Of a stretch of 64,000 nt of DNA, positions 58,528 to 64,000 are shown piece after piece. Each line of letters starts with the position of its first letter. Within the stretch, counting starts at the first letter, position 1. Both the position numbers and the translations under genes were made by a program. Source of the stretch: Sambucus nigra (taxonomy: Eukaryota; Streptophyta; Magnoliopsida; Dipsacales; Adoxaceae). The stretch spans positions 686,727,702-686,791,701 of the forward strand of contig OX422208.1 of the NCBI GenBank assembly GCA_949130495.1. The letters are read 5' to 3'. The notes beneath the pieces are model-generated. The model ran no database searches. It had not been told where the DNA came from and worked only from the letters and a program-made list of their open reading frames with translations.

Positions 58528-60645
58528 ATGGTCGCCTTTGTGAGCACTACAGCTTATAGGGAATGGTTGACTGTTAATGACTGGGCGAACGTGGAGTGGA
58601 GGGTCAGGGAGCCTCTTGCTTTGGGGAGTGAGAAATCCTTTGACGCATTCAAGTCGATTGCGAATGAGCGAACCTTGCTACGGGAGACGTCTAGTCATCG
58701 CTCCTCGAGGGTGGTGAACCCTGGCGGTTATGTAAGTAAAGACTTTTGGCATTCTTCTCTTTTTGATGATTTTTCCTTCCTTCTTGAATTTTTGACAAGG
58801 TTTTTTCTTTTGACAGTCCGATGTCTCTTTGAAGAACATGCGTGCTCGTGGGACGACGGGGCTTAAGGATGTCTGGGAGCATCTTCCATCGGTGGTGCGT
58901 TGGATGGTATCTTCAACGGGTTTTGGGAGGTTGGTGTCTGCGCTGTATGTGACGCTCGTTCGACAGCGGTCCTGTGCGCTTTGGGGGAGAGGTGGTGGGA
59001 TACTACCCACACATTCCATTTTGGCTTTGGGGAGATGACCGTGACTCCCATAGATGTGCAGCAGCTGCTGGGGATGGATTGCGATGGGGAGCACACAGAG
59101 GTGGATCGCTCTCTGCGGCTGAGGTCGGAGGCGGTGAGGGCGGTGCTCGATGATGTAACGAGGATAGTGTCTGGGGATTCCATTCGTCTGTCCTTGTTGA
59201 AGGATGTTCTACTGAGTAGAGTGGTTGATGTGGAGGACGGGCTGCAGGTGAGGCAGATGGCCTGGTTGTTCATATTGTTGGTGCTGGGAGGTTTCATGGT
59301 GGCATCGAGCGGCGACGTCGTCCACTTATGGTTCTTGCCGTATTTGAGGATATTTTCGAACATCCCTCTCTATGATTAGGGGACCCTGAATTTGGCAACC
59401 CTATATTTTTGTTTGAACGCATTCAGTCGGTGCTGCCGGCAAACTTTTACTGGAGCTACGTATCTCCTTGAGGTATTCTTTAATTTGCGCATTTTCTTTT
59501 CATGCAATCGCATTTTTCCTTATGCGTCTCTTTTTTATTATGAATTCTTATCTTTGGTAGACGTGGTTCTATGAGGTGATTGGGTGCAATACCCCACTGA
59601 TTACCTTAAAGGACAAGACTGTTAGGGACTTTTGTCGATTGTATCGATGGCGAAAGGCCAATCGGCAGTCGAAGGGATCTCTCTCTCTGGAGGTGGTGCG
59701 TCAGGTCTTGAATGGCCTGACCAGTGGTAGGGTAAGACTCTTTCCTCTCCAGTCTTGGTTTTTTACATATTCTTATTCTGTATTGACTTATGCCTGCTGG
59801 GGATTTTCAGGTGACTCTTTACCCTTAGGGGACAGCCATTCAGGATACGGGGGCGATCGGGGTGAACACGCAGATGAGGCATTTGCTGGCGCATGAGTTC
59901 ATCCATTCTTGGTATCTCGAGGATCGGGTGGTTCGGCATATTACGGAGGAGGAGGTGGTGGTGCCACTTGTGCAACCTCCCATGTCTATGAGGTGGGAGC
60001 GACTGTTGTCGGAGGATGCGAGGATCGCGGCGATGATCGGCGAGTCCTACCTGTTCTACACAGATATGACTGCACCGTATAACTATATAGATTTTGTGAT
60101 GAGTTGGTTGATGGTACCCAGCATATATGATGCCTTGAATTTCCCTCCTGCGGGTTCTAGTCGGGCGGTGGGGTCTTCCCACAGCGACGGTGGTCCATCG
60201 GCGTCTGCGGTGGCAGCGACTTCAGAGGTCCCCTTTTTGCGATTGTATACCCCTTCATACAACATTCGGCGAGTTGATGGAGGGATGGTGCCTATGTTAC
60301 ACCGTCCTCACGCGATGGATCCGGAGGAGTTGGGTTTAACAGAGGAGGTTCTTCGTCCTGCGGTATACCTTTCTATTCTTTTCTTTCTTTCTTTTCTATT
60401 TTGATCCATTATTCTTTGATACTTATTTTGCCTTTTACTTGTAACAAGTTCGAGTGTCGACTACTTGGCTGAGGGATATTAGAGACTGGATATCTTCGGT
60501 GATTGCCCATATTCAGGATGTGGTCCCAGTTCCTTCTTACTTGGTGCCGTCTACTTCGTTCGGGGAGGACTCTGGCCCGGGTAGTGGTGGTGCATCATCT
60601 CGCCGTAGGGGAAAGAGAGCGTGTCACAGGGGTGGAAGCTCTTAG
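58528..60645 (+). pseudogene. Antisense gene 1 of element C: plant mobile domain (PMD) protein
   Basis: It runs opposite to pol, with about five exons. Exon 1 is 58528-58731, then a clean GT-AG intron (58732-58816). Exon 2 holds the PMD (PF10536) core: ALGERWWDTTHTFHFGFGEM, TPIDVQQLLGM. Intron 59473-59560 leads to TWFYEVIGCNTP and DFCRLYRWRK; a further intron is at about 59733-59810. The last exons carry HLLAHEFIHSWYLEDRVV, NYIDFVMSWLM, a Ser/Ala-rich linker and a basic tail, SRRRGKRACHRGG. Breaks: a frameshift near 58900, TAG for tryptophan at 59377, and TAG at about 59826. PMD proteins occur both as host MAIN-like proteins and as transposon passengers. The role here is unknown. Confidence 0.8.
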
Positions 60646-61032
60646 AGAGTGGCGTGAAGGGTAGGTGAGAGAGAGAGAGAGAATATGGGTTCGGGCTGAG
60701 TCCCGTTGTTTTTTGCTTTTCTTTTATTTCCTGTAACATTGATGTAATACGAAAGAATATATATATATACAATTCAATGGGGGTTTTGTATTATCTTTTG
60801 TTAATGATGGATGAATGCATGCTCATGCGCTTTTTACTTTGCTGCTGAGACCGTAAAAAGAGATATTTTTGGGATTTGGGGGAAAAGTTTTTTTTTCTTT
60901 TTTTTTAAATGAGAAATTATATAAGGGTGGAAGAGGATTTTTTGAAATTCTGTTTGAGAATATCAATTTATTTTTATTGAGCTTATGATTTTGACATAAG
61001 AGGAAAAAAGAAAAATTTCCAAAAATAGGGGG

Positions 61033-61200
61033 TTGCCGATCGGCAAGACCCTTGTCCTGCCTATCGACAGTCAATTTCAGTCCCATCAATTCAAAGCTTT
61101 GATTAGTGCCCTCTTCATCCTCTTGTAATTTATGGGGTACGATTTCCTCCAATTTCTACAGGGGTCATGTCTTTTGTGAGGGTTCTCAAGTATAAAAAGG
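61033..61200 (+). promoter_or_regulatory. Promoter of antisense gene 2: dyads plus TATA box
   Basis: TTGCCGATCGGCAA (61033-61046) is a perfect 14-bp palindrome; CTGCCTATCGACAG (61057-61070) has the same form with one mismatch. A strong TATA box, TATAAAAAGG (61191-61200), is 73 bases before the ATG. From 60646 to 61032 only a (GA)n run, an (AT)n run and possible polyadenylation signals of gene 1 are seen. Confidence 0.7.
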
Positions 61201-61272
61201 GGTAAGGGTGGAGTGTTTCTATCACACCTTCACATTCTTACTTACTCGCCTACTATTTCTTATTCTTGCAAG

Positions 61273-62564
61273 ATGGCTCTCCCTGGTAGCATTGAGTTTG
61301 CTAACTACCTCGAAGCCTTGGAAGCAATGTGCTCTTATAATGTCGACTACAATGCTTTCAACATACGTCGAGTCTCTTTATGGCGCAATCGGCCCATTGA
61401 GTGGAATATGCTGATAGCAGCGGTACAATTTTGGTACCCCGAAGACCATGTATTTCGCTTTGGGTTAGATGAAGTTTGTCCTACCTACGAGGAATTTTCT
61501 GCCAAGCTGGGGATAAATCCCAGTATTGCCGCGACTTTACCCAAATTTCCCGTTCTCCCAGGAATTTGCTGGATGGGCTTCTTCACATTTCGCCTTCGGC
61601 GGCCAAACCATTGGTTACTGGAGGAATGATCTCCTTTTCGGCAGTGTTACAGTCCGTACATTTGCAGGAGCATGGCGATGTTGGATATGCCAGAGACGTT
61701 GTTCTAGGCTTAGTATCAAAATTATTGTTGGTGACTGGGGAACTGCTGGTGGACCCACAACTTGCAGACATTACCTCCTGGATGTCATACCGTCGTAATC
61801 CTGTGACGGTGATACTGGCAGAGACTTTGAATGGTCTGGATGCTTGGCGAGAAGGTCGTTCTGCCTTCCTAAGGGGTAGCCCCGTGATGCTATTCATGTG
61901 GTTGTCTGAAAGACTCCGCTTGGTGACTCCTCCAAAATATCCTTTGTTGATTATACCCAACTTCTTTTCGCACTGCTTCATTAGCGTTGGCTTGGATATT
62001 GAGAGCTGTGAGAATTGGCTTCTTGAGCACGAGGCTCTAAATTTGTACTGGTCAGTGCCCTGGTGGGGACAGTTGCTACTTATTCTGGAGCTGGGAGAAT
62101 ACCCGTATGTCCGGTTGGTTGGCCTCAGGCAAACCTCTTTCTATTTCCCTTAGTGGTTTCTGCGTCAATTTGGCTGGGAGCAGGTCGTACCACCTCGGAC
62201 ACTAGACTTCTTTCTGGTAGAAGATTTGGCTGAGCGTCTGTGCATGTGGATTGGATCTTTGTGGGAGAATCGGCATCCGTCGACCCGTCTTTCTCAGTCT
62301 GTTGGGAGAGTTTGGCATATCCCTGGGGATTATATAAAGTGGTTGTGGAGGGGAGTAGTCAGCAAGATGTTGGCAGTGGAGACTGGACAAAGGTGGTTTG
62401 TTTTGTTTAATACCATGGAGGGAGGTGTGATAGTTTTTTCGAAGCTAGTTCAAGATTATCGTTCTATGGAGCGTTTGCGACACTCTGTTCAGGCAGGGGA
62501 AGCTTGGGGACCTCAGGATGCGAATGAAGATGACGGAGCGGGCTCCTCTGGTAGCTTCGGCTAG
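61273..62564 (+). pseudogene. Antisense gene 2 of element C: DUF7745-like protein
   Basis: The start MALPGSIEFANYLEALEAM is followed by IEWNMLIAAVQFWYPEDHVF, RFGLDEVCPTYEEFSAKLG, the signature of DUF7745-type plant proteins related to the mobile-domain group. A one-base shift near 61555 moves the frame to SPRNLLDGLLHI. This continues through ITSWMSYRRNPV, ERLRLVTPPKYP, a TAG at 62151, FGWEQVVPPRTLDFF and KWLWRGVVSKML to an acidic Gly/Ser tail. There is no intron. Undoing these two lesions would leave one frame of about 430 codons. The family call is from memory; function unknown. Confidence 0.72.
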
Positions 62565-63046
62565 GACTCTTGGAGAGTTTATTTTATAGTGGGGAATAAA
62601 TGTGGGTATTTTATTTTGGATTTTTTAGGAAGGTAGGGGAAAGGAGTTATCCGTTCCTTTATATAATTGCATTGCAATTTCCTATTAATGAAATAAATAA
62701 GTTTTTGATCATCCAACTGTACCTTTTGATGAGTTTTGTATTTTTGAATTATCTATACCGATCGCTAAGGCATACATAATCCTTTTGTTCAAGTGTATGT
62801 TAGAATGAACTATCGTTCTCGGAGATAAGAAAAGAATAATATTTTGTGAAGAAGAAAAGGTCGTGCTCATGTAAGGTGTATGATCTGCCTACGTACCTCT
62901 GGGGTTTTTAAAAAGTTTTAATTTGTTTGAAAATGGTTTTTTACAAAGGATCATGCCCACATAGTTCTGGGTAGAGGTAAATGAAGAGATTTTTTTTTTA
63001 GAATACAAGGGAGATGAGAAGAGTCGTAGCGCACCAAGATTTTGGA
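62565..63046. other. Spacer between antisense gene 2 and pol of C
   Basis: AATAAA-type signals (about 62593, 62692) that could end the antisense transcript, then sequence that matches the first 160 bases of the window in element A (cctacgtacctct near 62888 and at 13-25). No gene. Confidence 0.6.
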
Positions 63047-64000
63047 CTAGGGGTAGAACTTCTTGAGACGGTCCAGGTTGACTGGACGAGCCATCTCTTC
63101 CCCATCTAAATCAGTGAGCATGGCAGCACCGCTAGACAAGATCTTCTTAATAATGTAGGGGCCGTTCCAATTGGTCTTGAATTTCCCTCTGGGGTCCCAG
63201 ATGGGTTCTATGATCTCTTTGAGGACTAGATCCCCTTCTCGGATAGCGCGATCCATGACTCTCTTATTGAATGATCGCGTTATTTGGCGATGGTACCCTT
63301 GTATGTGGTATAGCATTTTTAATCTCCTTTCGTCTAGGAGGGTTAGCTCGTCAAGACGGCTTTGGCACCAGTCTTCCTCACTAACCTTGATTTCAAGCAT
63401 GACACGCAACGAGGGTATTTCCATCTCGACTGGTAGGACGGATTCCATGACATAGACTAGAGAGTTAGGGGTAGCCCCAGTAGAGGTTTGGACTGATGTT
63501 CAGTAGCCCCAAAGGGCGTATGGGATCCGATCGACCCAATCTCGACAGCTTTCGGTCATCTTGTTGATGATGGATTTGAGTCACTTGTTGGCGGCTTCAA
63601 CTGCACCGTTGGTCTGAGGTCGGTAGGGAGAAGATTTGTGTCTTTGAATCCCATACTCGTTGACCACGTCTATAACTTCTGCCTCGAAATGTAATCCGTT
63701 ATCTGACACCAGATCATGCGGGACCCCATATCAGCAGATGATATTTTTCTTGATGAATTTTGCCACTTTTTTGGCGTTCAGCACTGCGTATGACTCAGCT
63801 TCGACCCATTTGGTGAAGTAATAAATGGCAACTAGGATGAACTCATGCCTGTTGGAAGCCTTTGGTGTAACCTTCCCTATGATGTTGATGCCCCAGGTGG
63901 AGAACGTCCAGGGAGAGGTCATGTTGTATAATTCGTGCAGAGGAAGATGCTAAAGGTTAGAGAACTGTTGGCATTTGAGGCATCTCCGGATATAGGCGAT
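63047..64000 (-). pseudogene. Element C integrase, C-terminal two thirds
   Basis: The C-terminal module is open at 63047-63448 (IREGDLVLKEI, WNGPYIIKKILSSGAAML, LDRLKKFYP). The core continues in broken frames: SPYRPQTNGAVEAANK keeps the catalytic E and LVSDNG keeps the second D, but the first D is N in WGINIIGKV, and the following IDY is IYY. A stop follows AANK (near 63581) and another lies near 63731. It is more decayed than the A copy at 608-1042. The window ends inside the zinc-binding module. Confidence 0.88.

Larger units (their letters stand above)
54665..64000 (-). mobile_element. Ty3/gypsy Tat-lineage element C (3' part; same family as A)
   Basis: In plus-strand order: 3' LTR (54665-56761), purine tract, 47-bp minisatellite, 104-bp repeat, two antisense genes on the plus strand, then the integrase end of pol on the minus strand, running off the right edge. 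LTR, pol C-terminus and promoter motifs match element A. The left flank is gagga (54660-54664), the predicted target duplication. Decay: the first integrase aspartate is lost and both antisense genes carry stops. Confidence 0.9.

Noticed and set aside
58528..60645. PMD gene as a host MAIN-like gene rather than element cargo
   Set aside because: It lies between the 3' LTR/purine tract and pol of C, antisense, with family-type promoter dyads, the usual site of extra ORFs in Tat elements.
1..64000. Host genes, tRNA or rRNA genes
   Set aside because: Every recognisable coding stretch belongs to a transposable element; no cloverleaf or rRNA sequence noticed by eye.

Overview
The window is a plant nuclear repeat landscape. 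Nearly all of it is nested, decayed transposable elements: Ty3/gypsy Tat-lineage and Ty1/copia LTR elements, a CACTA transposon, solo LTRs and a TIR element. I see no host gene, rRNA, tRNA or organelle segment. The evidence for a flowering plant is the families themselves (Tat gag-pol with a second archaeal-type RNase H, plant mobile domain, SIRE-like copia, CACTA TNP2 with DUF4218/DUF4216), GT-AG introns and AT-rich spacers. The species cannot be fixed from this sequence.

Layout. (1) 1-22098: a minus-strand Tat element (A). Its 5' LTR is at 20172-22098, gag at about 15.9-17.8 kb, protease at 15.1-15.7 kb and reverse transcriptase at 13.3-14.6 kb, and it runs off the left edge after integrase. 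Its RT is split by a complete 10.6-kb minus-strand Tat element (B, 2686-13271). B carries gag-pol on the minus strand and two intron-bearing coding blocks on the opposite strand between integrase and the 3' LTR. (2) 22099-27642: part of another LTR element (G), with a 3.5-kb LTR, a primer site and no coding sequence; A is inserted in it. (3) 28558-46543: a four-level nest. A TIR DNA element (H) contains a non-coding LTR element (I, TSD gaatt). I contains a copia element (J, TSD atacc), which landed in I's primer-binding site. J contains a solo LTR (K, TSD tcaca). (4) 46973-54664: a CACTA element (L) with a decayed TNP2 gene interrupted by an LTR (N), followed by a second CACTA terminus in the same orientation (M). 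(5) 54665-64000: a second copy (C) of the A family, minus strand. It has its 3' LTR, a 47-bp minisatellite, a 104-bp tandem repeat, two antisense genes on the plus strand (plant mobile domain; DUF7745-like) and the integrase end of pol.

How the parts relate. A and C complement each other: A shows the 5' half and C the 3' half of one family. In C the sense promoter in the LTR and both antisense gene promoters share clusters of a dyad, TGCC-N4-GGCA, placed upstream of TATA-like boxes. The LTRs of A and C differ in length by one unit of a roughly 170-bp tandem module that carries W-box-like palindromes. These promoter features, with the paired antisense genes, are the most interesting material. 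All coding regions carry stops, frameshifts or lost catalytic residues, so none of the elements looks autonomous now.
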